The notes under the pieces were generated by a model. That model searched no databases. It had not been told where the DNA came from and worked only from the letters and a program-made list of their open reading frames with translations. Source: Isoetes taiwanensis (taxonomy: Eukaryota; Streptophyta; Lycopodiopsida; Isoetales; Isoetaceae). From it: a stretch of 64,000 nucleotides of DNA. Each line of letters opens with the position of its first letter. The first letter of the stretch is position 1. Shown here one piece after another: positions 31,331 through 44,180 of this stretch. A program made the translations under genes and the position numbers. The stretch is taken from the NCBI GenBank assembly GCA_021234155.1, contig JAJEKV010000012.1:8398448-8462447 (forward strand), written 5' to 3'.

Positions 31331-32915
31331 GTGGTTTGGTGCTGAGTGCAAGGAACACAAATGCTGGCTCCGCCAAGTCACAGATCCTGCTCTACGTCCG
31401 AATGTGATCAGGCAATACCGCACTTTCCGTAAGGCTAGAAAGGCCAGGTACATTACCGCCCATCAACAGCAAAATGTTTTTCTTCTAGAACGCCATCCCA
31501 TGACCTTCGGCCGAAGAGTGCTCAGGAGACCAGTGCCGCCCACAGGAAATATCACCCCCAAGCAGTGGGGACAATACCTACAGCAGCTCTACAATCCTGA
31601 GGGTGCACGGGCAGCATTACCCTGTAACGGGCCCATGGTAGACCACTCGGGTATTCGAACCTTTGAATGTGCCTGTGTGGCAGAACGCGGTGTATAGGTT
31701 TTATGAGACATGCTCAGGACGGCTGCAACCAACGGGCTAACCGTTCGAGAGCACTATTGGGATACGCCAGGGATGCCCTCTCTCTCCCACACTGTATGGC
31801 ATGTACATTGATCAGTTGAAGAGAGGCTTGCTCACAATGGAGGCAATGGGGCTCAACTTCTACACTAGATCACCAAACATTTGATCTATGCTGATGATGT
31901 GGACCTCCTGGCTCACACTCAGGCAGACATGCAACGCCATTTCGATGCCGTGGACATATCTTGCCAGGCGACCGATATGCGCGTCAACTTGGCCAAAACC
32001 ACGGTGGTCCTCATATCATCCGCACACCAACGAAGGGCCCCAACCCTCACTTATTGTGGCCAAAATGTTAAAGTAGTATCCACTTACAAATATCTGGGGG
32101 TGGAGTTCCCATCTACCATGAACTTGGACAATTCCATCCGGTTACGAGCAGCAGCAAGTTGGAAGGCACTCTATGCAATGTAAAACAATACCCACAAGGC
32201 AGGGGTGTATGATTGGGCCCACCAGTCGCACTTATTCAAGGTACTAGTGGAACTTGTACTTTTGTATGGGGTCGAGGTCTGGGGCCCGGTGGTTTCCCTC
32301 GCCACTTGGAATGACTTGGAGCAGGTGCAGAAAGCTTTCTCGGCGCGGGCCCTGAGGGTAAATTCCACAGTTCCATATCAGATACTGTTGCATAAGTCAG
32401 GTTGCTTGCCTCTTCAGAGGGGGGCCCTTCACAGACACATCATCTATTTCCAGAAGGTGGTCAGTATGGACGATACTCGCGTCCCTAACCTCACTTACAC
32501 TGTGACAATGGGTCCTCAATGCCTAAAGACCTGCTAGCGGGAAAAGAGAGCTCAGTGGCTGGCCAGATGAAATGTGCAGGAGCATAGGTGCATCCGAGTG
32601 CAAATGGAGGCAGATCGCCACAGCCTCAGACAGTACCTTGATACATGCTTCCTCAGCAAGCTATGGGATACCAGCACCCTTGAACAAGTCCAGACGACAC
32701 ATTATCAATGCTACATAAACTCCATGCTGGAGCCCCCGCAATGCTACCTGCGCGCTCATCTACCCATGAAAAAGCAGAAAATCATTGCCTCCTATCTGCA
32801 CTGGCACACACCATCTCCAGATTGAGATTGGGAGATGGATTGGGGAGCTACGCTAGGAAAGGCTTTGCCAACGCTACCAAGTTGGAGCTGTGAAAGACGA
32901 ATATGGCATGAGCTA
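31331..32915 (+). mobile_element. LINE, 3' part right of the Copia insertion
   Basis: Continues the LINE interrupted at 26049. Pieces in changing frames show RT text: WFGAECKEHKCWLRQV, VRQGCPLS-like text near 31760, YADDVDLLAHTQ (31884 on, catalytic YADD), VNLAKTTVVL, YKYLGVEFPS, then ALRVNSTVPYQILLHKSGC, HLPMKKQKIIASY and a decayed ERLCQRYQVGAVKDEYGM that matches the Cys/His end domain of the other copies. Several stops and frame changes make it dead. Confidence 0.85.
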
Positions 32916-34377
32916 AAACTTAAATGACAACACTTCAAGCTTGACAAAGTCATGCTATTATTCTATTGTTTAAATTCGGTTTTTCCGTCAAGTGGAAAAC
33001 TTTTTAGAATTTTTTTTAAGGTTAGTTTTCTAAGGTTGTGGGGTTTTTGCCGGCTGGACATTTTTTTCAGTATTCCAAAAATCGGGCTGGGGCTTTCCAC
33101 GATTTCGAAATTCAACTATGGAGGGCTCTATCCGTCCCCAATTTTTGGTCGCATAGGCATGGCACGAGAGCCACGTTTTGGTCCCGTTTTAGGTAAGCAA
33201 GCCTACTGCTAATAGCAATCCGGTGTGTGAGCTGTAGAATCTAGGTTATGTTTCTCATAGCAACGGCCTGGAGTTGCAACGGGCCGGAGCTTCAGGTAAA
33301 TTTTTTGTAGCCCATATTTTCATGTCTTATTTTCTGGATATGAACTTGACCGATTGCAGCTTCTTGGTACCTGAAAGTGATATCTTTGCTGGGTTTTCCT
33401 CTTCAAACAGTATTTTTTTTCGGTGGGCGAGCAACAGGGCCACCGTTAGACGGGATATGGCAGTGGATTTTGCAGAGATGGGTTGGACTTTGATCGAGAT
33501 ACTTCATGTTTTATGCTTCATGGAGGTATAAGCATTTGGCCTGAACGCAAAGGTGTATTTCTAAGCTATTTATGGACTTCTTACATGCCCTTGGGATATT
33601 TTGTGAACTTCATACAGGAGGTTGAACTTAAGTGGCATTTTCATACAGATATGCTTGAACTTGAAGAAATAAGCGTTTGTGTTTTGTTTTGAAGCAGCTT
33701 TATAGGTGCAGGTTACTCTCTTATGTAACATGCTTGAATCCGGTTTGGAGCAACAGAGATTCGTGGAAGGTTCTTATTGCAAGATATTGTAAGATGCTTA
33801 ACCCAACAAACTGAAGATGGATTTCTACGTGTACTTCAAATTAGAAACCACTCGATCTTTTGCCTTGGTATATTGCTTTCATCTGTGGTTGAACATGTAC
33901 ACATAGAAACTATTGGTGAAGCCCTGTAACATCTATTGTATGCCTGCTTCTTTCAATGTGAGATGACCCATTTATTTTGCATGTTTCTACAACTTTAGAT
34001 CCATTACCCAGGCTTACATGAGGATTCATTTGGTAACACTGCTATCTTGGTTTTCCAACATGGTTCTTTGTGGTGCTAAGGGTCTGTGGTAATGCTTTAT
34101 GTTTGAGCATTGTCCTATTACTTTTTGTATATTCATTTTAAAGCGGTTCAATGGCTGGATCATTTGACTGATTGTGTGAATTATTGGGTTTGGATCATGA
34201 GATTATGATCATGTGATTTCTAAGTATTGTCTAATATCATTTTGGTGATTGTGGCCATCGCAACAAAAACTTTGATGCCTATGGGATTCGCAAAAAGAAG
34301 CCAGACAAATACCTTTTCTGCCCATGTCATAGACTCTACTTCATCATAGAGCGTCTGTATCATAGACGAATGAACTG

Positions 34378-34467
34378 TATCATTAGACATTACCCCTTCT
34401 ACAGATTGTAGGAGCATCTATCATAGCGAGTATCATAGACATTACCCCTTCTACAGATTGTAGGAGC
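34378..34467. repeat. Short tandem duplication (37 of 53 bp shared)
   Basis: GACATTACCCCTTCTACAG and flanks occur at 34378-34415 and 34431-34467. Confidence 0.9.
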
Positions 34468-36479
34468 TACGAAGCTAAGGGTTTGGCAAAGAAGGAAAAG
34501 ATTGAGGTACAAGCTTTTTCTGATTTTGAGATTTGACTGATCCAAATTCTATTATATTCAGAGATCACTATTTATGCTTTGTTCAAAATCTTAGCTTCTT
34601 TGCTTATGTATGAATGTCTTTCGTGCAGCCTTAGCGAAGGAAAAGCTTTAAACATTCAAATGAGAAAACTTGCTGGATGCATTAGGTTAAGGTAAGTACG
34701 TTGTAAGCCTAAAGTTCTTTCATGGATGAATCTGTCGTATTTTAATGCTCTATTCAATATAGGCAGTTTTAAATGCTTGAGCTTCTCTGCTGAGGCATGT
34801 TTTTTTGAATGTGGACCGTTATATGTGTCATTCTATTTGTATGCATGCCGAGAATGGAGTCTTCAACGCATTTTCTATTTATTCAGGTAGGGGCTTCTTT
34901 GGTAATGCTCGCTCCTACGTTTTTTTTCCTTTGCTGCTTCTATTTTGTTTTGTAAGTTCCTGTGCTTCATAGGTCTGAACTTCCTATATTTTGCCCCTTC
35001 CTAGATATTACTTTAAAGTTATATGCACATATATATCACGTTCTGCCAACAAGGATGTAGAGATACTATACATTATTTATTGACTGGCTATTCTGCGCAT
35101 GCATGTATCTCAGTCCCTTGAATGTCCTTTTTTTAAAAAGATACAATGGCCTGCAAGTACCAACGTGTTCTACACTTGAATTGAGGTATCTCTGATGCTA
35201 TATTAAATGCAACTGAAGTCTAACATCTTATGCTTTTGTTCTAATATTAAAGCCTCTTCACCAGTGCTGTTTATAGCTTAGAGTGTGGTCTAAGCACCCA
35301 CAACCCACGCTGAAAAGCACGGATTCAATGAGCTATGGGTGTACAAACACAAGTAAGCTCTCTGCTTTAGATTTGTAAGTTCACAGTACACCTTTGACTT
35401 CGACTTTTTTCATTCTGTGTATTTTCGTTCTCTGATCACAGAGTCCTAGAGACTGTGGAGAATATATTTAGCTGCGCATGAATATATAGACATGCATATT
35501 CAACTTTTATCATGAATTCTGCCACCCTTTGCAAACAGCTTGACCATCGGTAAGTGTTATTTAATTCATAAGTTTATGTAGTTTTTGTACATATTGCCTG
35601 CTTTGCATGTTTAGGTCGAACACAAGTTTCCCAAATTTGCATATATTAAAGGCCATTCAGGCAAACAAATATTGTTCAGTCAGATCTAGAGTACAAATAA
35701 CTATAACTAGGTTGTCATTCTGAACATCTCTATTCATGTGCCACTTATTTTCAAATGTTTCTCTACATCAGAAGCAGAATCCAGAGTTGCAGTCCTCAAT
35801 GAAAGCATATTTGTCTTCTATAAATGTTGTAGCACCATCAGACTGCCATGTTTATTCTAGCATCAGGTTTTAGTAATGCCTATAACTTCATTGTTGCATT
35901 GACATGCTCCAATTTCCTTATCTTGCTCCCATATATAATATTTTGCAATGGTGCTTTCTTGAGTAAGATCTTTACACCTCACATCATTTTATTCCATGAT
36001 TTTGTTTTGGATAGCAGATGTTGTATTGGCACCATAAACAGCACCATTCAAATCCACCCCTATTCTTGCATCACAGAGCTCTCAGAAATGAATTGTTCAA
36101 CCTAGCAGCTACACTTCACATATAGAAGCATCTTCAAGTGAGTATTCAGGGTGAGCAGGTACAATTTCATGTATAAATGAGTTGTATAGCAAAAGTTGTC
36201 ATCTCTAGCTCAACTCATGAGGGCCTTGATCACTTAATTCCCTTTCCCAATGCAGGCATTGTATCCCTCTTGGAAGTTTTGGAAGTCTAGAAATTATGGA
36301 AGCCAATATACAGGTGGCATGATCCATGAGCTGCAATTTTGCACATTACAGGCCTTGCAAGCATAATTATCAAGGTATTTGGTGGTTTCTCCATCTCTTT
36401 TATTATTCTCGGAATTGCAAAAATATAGCAGAATGTCCATAGCAAATGATTAGCTCATATCTTTGACATGAGATAGTTT

Positions 36480-36587
36480 CAAAGTTAGTATTCCCATTAT
36501 CCAATTTCGAATTCTCTATCTACACATTATTTTCAAAGTTGGTATTCCCATTATCCAATTTCAAATTCTCTATCTACACATTATCTG
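36480..36587. repeat. 54-bp tandem duplication
   Basis: Two copies starting CAAAGTT(A/G)GTATTCCC at 36480 and 36534 with about three differences. Confidence 0.92.
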
Positions 36588-36784
36588 ATTTTCTAAACAT
36601 AAGACACTATTTTTATTCAAAGGTTGGTTAGTTGTAAATGAGAGAATTAACTCCTGCTATCTCACACGTGGTGCATTTTGAAGTGCTAACAACATTGCTA
36701 TTACAACCTTTGCTTCTACCGTTTAAGCTGCCTACTTGCATTTACCCTAAGCAACTTCAGTTTGTTATTATTATGACATCATCT

Positions 36785-36869
36785 ACTGCCAACTAACTTT
36801 AGATGCAGCTGATTGATGCTTTGTATTACTGCCAACTAACTTTAGATGCAGCTGATTGATGCTTTGTAG
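36785..36869. repeat. 43-bp tandem duplication
   Basis: ACTGCCAACTAACTTTAGAT and the next 23 bases are repeated exactly at 36785 and 36828. Confidence 0.93.
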
Positions 36870-36894
36870 TCATTATCTAAGCTTATCTAGTATC

Positions 36895-37059
36895 ATCATT
36901 ACTGCAAAGGTTTTTCCCTTGAAAACCTTTCGAGGCAGGGGTTTTTTAATCCTAGTAGTAATGATTGTACTAGCCCATTGTATGGGTCCCATGACCTATT
37001 GGTCTCCGTGGACGTTAAAAAAACTATTCTATTCTATTCTATTCTATCCTATTCTTTGT
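36895..37059 (+). mobile_element. LINE 3' end with (ATTCT)n tail
   Basis: CTGCAAAGGTTTTTCCCTTG, CTTTCGAGGCAGGGGTTTTT, TGGTCTCCGTGGACGTTAAA and a terminal TATTC repeat. The reverse complement of this order is seen twice at 57115-57420, where the longer copy is joined to LINE coding sequence. 5'-truncated insertion. Confidence 0.8.
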
Positions 37060-38377
37060 ATCTATGCACAATTGCAACATTCTAATACCCCTATAAGACA
37101 TCGGGACATCATTGAAGATATGTAAGCGTATCATCAATCCAAATTCATTTCTAGCATATAGAGATTCATTTCATGTAAATTTGAACAATAATCATGGACA
37201 TCATTGTGACAAGACCAACTTATATTTTCTACTACTATATGTATCTAATTCGTTCATATCATCAAATTTGGCAGAGAATTTGCAGGGAAGTCCTAAGCGT
37301 CTAATCTACATCAGGACACCGCAACCTCCATGTTTGAATATGTAAGGAAGCTTCCTACAATGTTTCAATGTTTCAGGAAGCATGTTCTATATTGGGACTG
37401 TGATTTGTTTTATTATTTCTTATTTGCAGAACATTCTTTCTTGAACACAGTTCTAAGATGTTCTCACCAGTTTAAAGGAAAACCTATTGGAAGCATTTGT
37501 ATTGTTTTACACTATGCATAGCAAATATAACTCCTCTGAAAATAAGTTTGTCCACAGCCAGAAAAGGATTGAGGATCGCAAGACACTAACTTCATCATAT
37601 GGTTGTAGAAACTATGACATTGATTTCCAAGCTTTACTATCTCTAGCATTTTTGATCTATGATATAATATAATATCTGCAAAATCACTTCTTCTTTGTTA
37701 CCAATCGACAATGAAGTCACACTTTGTGCATTCAAATATAATGCAAGATAAACAACATTAACAATGTTGTATTGGAGATAACCTCATTTTCTAAAGGAAT
37801 TGACATTCTCTTTGGGGTTTATTCCACATAGGAAAACAACAACCAAGCAACTCTGAAATTATTTTCGTTCTATGGCACATTCGAACTCATATTCTTTCCA
37901 ACTACATTGTCCCATTGCACTTTAAAGATTTCAATTGTCACATTTCCCACAAACAACTATGTCACTTCAAAACTACATCATAGAATGTGCTCAATATTCC
38001 TATCCCAACGGCATTAACAACTTTATTAGCTAAGATTATTAAATCATATCGTCACAAACTTGAATTCTAATTCATCTCGACTACTTCCAAACACAAATCA
38101 TATCGTCACAAATTTCAAATCTAATTCATCTCAACTACTTCCATATCAACACACATTAAAGTGAGACTATTTGTGCATAGTCCAACAAAATACTCGCACA
38201 AAATTAATGAATTACACTTCCCTCCTCCAACCGATATCGATTCTTCTACCCAACCATCACACAACGACCTCTTCAAATGCTGAAAAGCCCAGCAATGCCG
38301 GGCACTATAACTAGTAATGTCATTGATATAGAATTGGCTTCACATCATTAAATTTGAAAGACTCCTATGATATAGCA
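37060..38377. other. Gene-free AT-rich DNA
   Basis: No coding feature. AATCATATCGTCACAAA and a following AATTCATCTC(A/G)ACTACTTCCA block are repeated at 38041-38085 and 38097-38145. Confidence 0.45.
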
Positions 38378-38863
38378 TGAAGCTTTTATATCCGCTTAGG
38401 TTGTCGATCAACCTTTTAAAAGTACAAGTTTAGATTGCTAAATTAGTTCGATGAGCACTTAACACTCTGATCCATGCATCAACCAACCAACAAATTGCCA
38501 TTTTCGAATGTTAAAGACCAAAAATGATCCTCCACATGAACACCTACAATAATGTTTCAAACTTACCTCCAACTCTAAATAACATCCTGCCAATTTTTAC
38601 CTCTAGCAACACATTTTCTTGAACATCGCTGCTACAGTATCTGGTTGCTAGAATTTTTATCATATTCCAACACTTACCGTCATTTAGTTTAAAAGTGCTT
38701 CAACATGATAATCACATCAACACTCCAGAACACCAGTCAACATACCGTCAGTAAAAAATGCTTTTGATGTGAAGTACTAGAGTTAGTGCTGCAAATGCAT
38801 GGACACGATTCTGAGATATATTGGATAGAGTGATTCGTACAAATACAATAGTACTTGTGATAT
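38378..38863 (-). repeat. Dispersed repeat, inverted copy of 25205-25722
   Basis: Reverse-complement partner of the repeat at 25205-25722. Left end near AAGCTTTTATATCCGC, right end near GTACAAATACAATAGTA. Confidence 0.85.
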
Positions 38864-39299
38864 ATATGAATTACAGGGGATGTTAGCGATTTTCCATTTC
38901 CATAACAAATCTAGTTTAGTTGCATGCTAACCACAAGCAAACGAGCTTAAAATCCCAATCTTTTACTTCTTGTAAGAATGAGAAAACCCCCCTTAGGAAA
39001 ATGAGAGAAACTAATAACTGGGCAATTTTTATTCATAAAACCTTTCCACATGGGATTTAAGAATGACAAAGCAGCAAGTATTCCCTTTTTTTCTTTTTTC
39101 TTTTTGGAAGAATTCAAGAATATATTGAAAGACTAGAATGGAATCAAATACAATGAAACCAGCCTCAAGTGGCTCCACTCAGTGAATCCTCTTATGTTTT
39201 AGTCTATAAATGACAAGCCCATTCTGATAAATGATTTGCAGTTGTGCTGACCATATCTCACGCTTTATCTCGTCATAAGGACTTGAGATTTGATAAGCC

Positions 39300-39780
39300 T
39301 ACCACAACTTATGTCTCAAGGTTGGTATTAGGTGGAATGGACTAAGCATTGCACATCGGAAGACCTTAGATCTTCGTCTCTTTCAAATAAGCCATATGAG
39401 CCAAGCCCTGCATAAGTGAAAGGTCTGCTTCTTGGCAACTGACTAGCTGCAAGGGAAGACTCCCAAAAGGATCTTTTGGCTGCACATTCTAGTCCCAAAC
39501 AGAGATTTGACCCATAGCCACGCTCCCCGAACCTCTGTGCATAATACAAAGTAGTGCTCAATAGTCTCCCATCTCGTGCCGCATAAGGGACATGTCTTTG
39601 GTACATGAGGTCTGAACTTGTGGACTCGGATGTTGACTCTAAGGTTTTGATGTAGAATTTGCCAAAGAAGAGTGCAGATTTTAGCAGGGGATAAGGGATT
39701 CCATGCCCACTTCCACATAGACGACCGTTTGCTTCCGGTAACATGAGTGGCGACTTATGCAAGGGTGGCAATGTCTTGGA
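39300..39780 (-). mobile_element. L1-like LINE fragment, zf-RVT domain
   Basis: Minus-strand text WKWAWNPLSPAKICTLLWQI, NLRVNIRVHKF and CPLCGTRWETIEHYFVLC matches the order of the zf-RVT zinc-binding region at the end of plant L1 ORF2 (W-x-K-I-x-W, then CPxC ... ET-x-x-H-x-F-x-x-C). It is flanked by stops and the RT is missing. Confidence 0.7.
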
Positions 39781-40775
39781 AAGCTAGCTTGGATGCATCA
39801 ATGCCATCATGATATTTCCAAACTGGACTCCGTTGAGAGGACAACTATAATGGAATGCTACTAGCTACCCTTGCCCAAGCATGTACATCCCATTGTTGGA
39901 GTCTGAATCTCGCCCTGAAGATGTGCCAAGATGCCACATGTCCATCCCAATACCAATCACAAGTAGATGTGACACCTGCTGCAATCTATCGATGTTGAGT
40001 ACGTGGATGAAGACATGATGCCAAGGGAGATGGTCCAGTGGAGGAATTCAATGGTACCCATATAAAAGGAGTAGCTACCATGCACATAAAAATTCTTTCA
40101 TATATTATCTCAACTGGAGGCACATCCTTGTCCTCATGCATACAAATTGATAGAATTGACTCGGCACATTCTCATGACTACACGAAAGAGCTCATCATTA
40201 TTGCATTGATATATTTATCGAGGAAGAGAAGTTAAAAGAATATATATATTCCACTTCAAATTTTTAGTTGCATGCAACTAGCCGTTAAATGACTTTTAAC
40301 CCAACAAAATTATAAAATTTAAGTAGTTCTTGTTGCAATGGGATGACGTTTAACTCAACAAAACGACTACTTAAATCTCGTTAAAATGGATCTTGCTATC
40401 ATATAAAGCAACTCTCCAATAGGGAAGTTTCAATGAAAGAACGAGGGGATCACTTCCTCGTTAGTAGGACTATTTCCAGAAGAAAATGATATGTTGTTCC
40501 ATTATAAAGACGAAGCATAGCAGCGAGCAACTTCTATTAAGTAATAAATATTTTCAAGTGAATTCTTCTCGTTATGGCGTCAGAAATGGGAGCCACTCTT
40601 GGGTAAACAAGTTAAGGACTTGGCCCGTGCTCACAATAATCTGGAAACGTGTCAAGTCCTTAACCTGACGTTAAAAAACAAACCAATTCAATTCAATTAG
40701 GACAGCAAAGTCTCAAGAAAAAGAAGCTTTTGTGATCATACTTGCATTGAGGAATTTGCGTTTTCTTTCTACAAC
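39781..40775. other. Spacer upstream of the receptor kinase
   Basis: No coding feature. The direct-repeat words TTTAACCCAACAAAA and TTTAACTCAACAAAA lie at 40296-40365. The 5' UTR and promoter of the kinase gene must fall in the last few hundred bases but no clear TATA box decides the start. Confidence 0.4.
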
Positions 40776-43208
40776 ATGAATCTCTTGTTATGGGCAATGT
40801 TGCTATCATTCTTGGTTTTTTCCTATGAGGAAGGAATCTATCAGATTCCACTGAGCAGGTATGTAACAGATTATTCTTTGACAGATCTGGACAACGGGTT
40901 GAAGGGCCACTGGACAGGCCTTTTTGCAAATCTGAGCAACTCTGATTACAACTATGGTCTCTGGTTTTTGGAAAATGAAGATGCACGATACAGATTGTCC
41001 ATAATTGCCTATGATAATACAATTGACGATGGATACTTTGGGCAGGAAATGTGGACTGCCAATTCTTCTCGTGCTATCAGTGACAAGGGATTTTTGAATA
41101 TTAGTACAGATGGAAACCTCGTGCTGTATGATGATGGAACTGAAGCATGGTCTACTCAGACAAAGGGTTATGAAGTGCAATGGTTAGAAATCACATACAG
41201 AGGAAACCTTGTTCTTAGGAACAATTATGGTAAGAAGATATGGCAAAGCTTTGACAATCCCACAGATACTATGGTCTGCACCCAGGTTCTAAGGCAGGGC
41301 ATGAAGTTGTTCAAAGGGAATTATAGCCTGCAAATGGAAGAGGGTATGCTTGCAGCTCGATATGGGGATCAAATCTATAAAAAATGGGATTATAAGGCAT
41401 CTTCAGGAAATTATCTAGTCTTCTGTTGCAATGACACAAGACTTTCTCTGCAAATCCGCTCAGATTTGGGTAATGTAACAGAGTACAACTTCCTTAATAA
41501 TACATATTGTCAAGTTGAAGCAGATAGCATAACCGAGATAATGGGACTTGAAGTTTCAAATTCTTTTTCATATGCAACTTTTGTGAGACTCAACTCCATG
41601 GGCCAATTAACTGCAACTAAGTGGACACCTAGCAAGCGAGGTTTCGAAGATTGTGACTTGCCCACAATTTGTGGTTCCTATGGCTTGTGCACCAATGACT
41701 CCTGCAGCTGTACTAGTGATTTCACATATGTAGATCCGTCCAATCATGCAGCTGGTTGCAAGGAACAAGAGCCTCAAGTTATGTATACAAGTTCTTGTAG
41801 TAATAGTAGTTTGACCAAGCCTATTGCAGGAATTGATTATTATGCCAATCAGTACATCAAGCCTGAGATCAATGTCACTAGCTTACAAGATTGTCAAGAC
41901 GCATGTTTGCGGAATAAATCTTGTAAGACAGGGTTCTTCATCACCAATAGCTGTTTTCTCTATAGTCAGGTAAGTAGTCTGAAGGAAACCAATAACAATA
42001 GCTCTTATGTCTTTTTTAGGATGTGCCAGAATATCTCATCTATTCCATCTGCGCATTCGAACTCTTCACAACTGAAAGTTGTTGTTATATCTATCTCTGT
42101 TGTCCTTGGATTTTGCCTTGCTTTAGCAGCGCTCATAGCATGTTGGCTAAAGAAAAAGATGCAGAATTTAGATTCTGAGGAGGAAGACAGTATTTTAGAG
42201 TCCTACATCTCAGAAGCAGCATTAAAGAGGTTTTCTTACAAGGAACTTGAGGAGATCACAGGCGAATTCCAAGAGGAGCTGGGCAGCGGAGGCTTTGGCA
42301 CGGTGTACAAAGGAAGACTGCCAAATGGAAACTTTGTTGCAGTGAAGAAGCTTGATGGTTTGACTCAAAATCCAAAGGAATTCTATGCAGAGGTGTCAAT
42401 TCTCAGCAAGGTTCACCACTTTAACCTGGTACAGTTAGTTGGTTTTTGTGCTGAAAGACGAAAGAGGGCATTAGTCTATGAATATATGATGAATGGTTCT
42501 TTAGACCAATGGATCTTTGGTAAGAAATCAGCTGATTTGAACTGGCAGACTAGACTAAATATTGCAATGGGAGCAGCTAAGGGCATGGCTTACTTACATG
42601 AGGAATGCTCTGAAAGAATTGTGCATCTAGATGTGAAGCCCCAAAACATACTTCTTGACCACAATTTTGAAGCAAAGGTTTCTGATTTTGGTTTGTCTAG
42701 ATTCATCGACAGGGGCCAGAGTTTTGTGATGACAATGGTAAGAGGAACCCGCGGATATCTAGCACCTGAATGGTTCACACAAGGTGCCATTAATGTCAAG
42801 GCAGATGTCTTCAGCTTTGGGGTTGTTTTACTAGAGATAATTGGATGGAGCACTCAAAACATTCTACAAGAAAGTGGCACCATGTTCGGGCTAAGTGAGA
42901 ACAACTTTCTGCGCAGTCTACTGGTTAAAAACTTTGGGGATTCATTTGATTTGGAAGAGGCAAAAAGATTGGTTGAAGTGGCATGTCTATGCGTTCAGCA
43001 TGAAGTTGATGATAGACCAAACATGTCAATGGTTGTGCAAATGTTAGAAGGCAAAGCGCCAATTCCAAAGATCAAAACTAACCATGGTTTCCACCGAAAT
43101 ATAAGCACTCAGACACGTGAAAAATTCATGAAACTGCTTGAATCCAAATCCTCCTTGGCAGCAGGTTCTTCCACATTGGAGTTAGAATCATATATTGATC
43201 CAAGGTAA
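40776..43208 (+). CDS. G-type (bulb) lectin S-receptor-like Ser/Thr kinase
   Basis: One uninterrupted 810-codon frame. A hydrophobic signal peptide (about 1-18), a bulb-type lectin domain (about 40-150, with ISTDGNLVLYDDG and WQSFDNPTDT), a Cys-rich EGF-like stretch (CDLPTICGSYGLC), a PAN-like segment (SLQDCQDACLRNKSC), one transmembrane helix (about 433-459) with a KKK stop-transfer, and a kinase domain: GSGGFG 503-508, VAVKK with Lys524, HLDVKPQN with catalytic Asp619, DFG 637-639, GTRGYLAPEW. It sits in the plasma membrane and probably senses extracellular ligands or wall/pathogen signals, like SD2-5-type kinases. HLD in place of HRD makes it a non-RD kinase, a class common among immune receptors. 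Intact and intronless; ligand unknown. Confidence 0.95.
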   Translation: MNLLLWAMLLSFLVFSYEEGIYQIPLSRYVTDYSLTDLDNGLKGHWTGLFANLSNSDYNYGLWFLENEDARYRLSIIAYDNTIDDGYFGQEMWTANSSRAISDKGFLNISTDGNLVLYDDGTEAWSTQTKGYEVQWLEITYRGNLVLRNNYGKKIWQSFDNPTDTMVCTQVLRQGMKLFKGNYSLQMEEGMLAARYGDQIYKKWDYKASSGNYLVFCCNDTRLSLQIRSDLGNVTEYNFLNNTYCQVEADSITEIMGLEVSNSFSYATFVRLNSMGQLTATKWTPSKRGFEDCDLPTICGSYGLCTNDSCSCTSDFTYVDPSNHAAGCKEQEPQVMYTSSCSNSSLTKPIAGIDYYANQYIKPEINVTSLQDCQDACLRNKSCKTGFFITNSCFLYSQVSSLKETNNNSSYVFFRMCQNISSIPSAHSNSSQLKVVVISISVVLGFCLALAALIACWLKKKMQNLDSEEEDSILESYISEAALKRFSYKELEEITGEFQEELGSGGFGTVYKGRLPNGNFVAVKKLDGLTQNPKEFYAEVSILSKVHHFNLVQLVGFCAERRKRALVYEYMMNGSLDQWIFGKKSADLNWQTRLNIAMGAAKGMAYLHEECSERIVHLDVKPQNILLDHNFEAKVSDFGLSRFIDRGQSFVMTMVRGTRGYLAPEWFTQGAINVKADVFSFGVVLLEIIGWSTQNILQESGTMFGLSENNFLRSLLVKNFGDSFDLEEAKRLVEVACLCVQHEVDDRPNMSMVVQMLEGKAPIPKIKTNHGFHRNISTQTREKFMKLLESKSSLAAGSSTLELESYIDPR

Positions 43209-44180
43209 GAGGAGATAACAGGAATCACAAACGACAGCTCCGTAACTTTGTTAATGGAGATGTCCATGGAACATCACATGCTGCATTAGCCCTAATATGT
43301 AACATTAATACAGTAGGCCAAATACTTCAGAAACAAAATTCCTAGCATGGTGGAAAAAATCAACGACAGGAAATTTACCTGCAACAATAAATGCTGCGGT
43401 TTGAGTCCAGCGACTTTGCACTACTACTGATTTTTTTAATCGATAAAAATTCTAACAGCAATCAATGAGATTAGAAACAGGGTATACAAGCGATGCACTA
43501 CTTCCAAAATTTATCCACTTGCATCATCTATTTGCTCCATTTCAATCGATTTTGCTGAGCTATTACACGTTCATATTTCACGCATTAGAGACCACTCTAT
43601 ACCACCAAACAGCCACGTGGATGGGCCACATGAATGGAAATCATTTGGTACAGCGTGACTTTCAAAAACCGACAATGATATTTGGTATGGTACTGCCAGT
43701 GTAGCATTGTATATATATCGGACGCAGTCATGTTTAAACCACGGGTATATCCGTGGTATATCTAGGTCTTTGACATGTTATAGCCATACCACAAAAAAGA
43801 ATACACGCATTTTTGTGGACTTAGCGGATTTTTTTCGATTTAGCACTGGCTTAAACATACCCACATTTACAGCGATGCCACTGGAGTAGAGAGGGAGATA
43901 TTTTCTCTTAAAGAACCATCGTCAATACGTAAGAGAAGGTTGGGCCCAATTCAACTGTCTCATCCAACGTGAGCGTGTGACATCATTTGTTGCTATTTCA
44001 AACTATGAATTGCGTGTAAGAAGTTTATCCCACCTTTCTGCTTTTTCTTACCCATCGTTCTGCTTTTCTTACCTGCCCTTCTACCACTTTTATTGTCATT
44101 CTATTTTTTTACCTGCATTTTGTTTGTTGCAGGACACATGGCATGACTGGATTGGGCCCAACTGTCCTCTACATTATACA

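Larger units (their letters stand above)
32916..36894. other. Gene-free AT-rich stretch with short tandem repeats
   Basis: About 4 kb with only short frames and no recognisable coding signal. It contains three local duplications, annotated separately. Confidence 0.45.

Noticed and set aside
39328-39771. 147-codon minus ORF as a separate gene
   Set aside because: It is the shifted frame of the zf-RVT LINE fragment, which carries the recognisable CPxC...ETxxHxFxxC motif.
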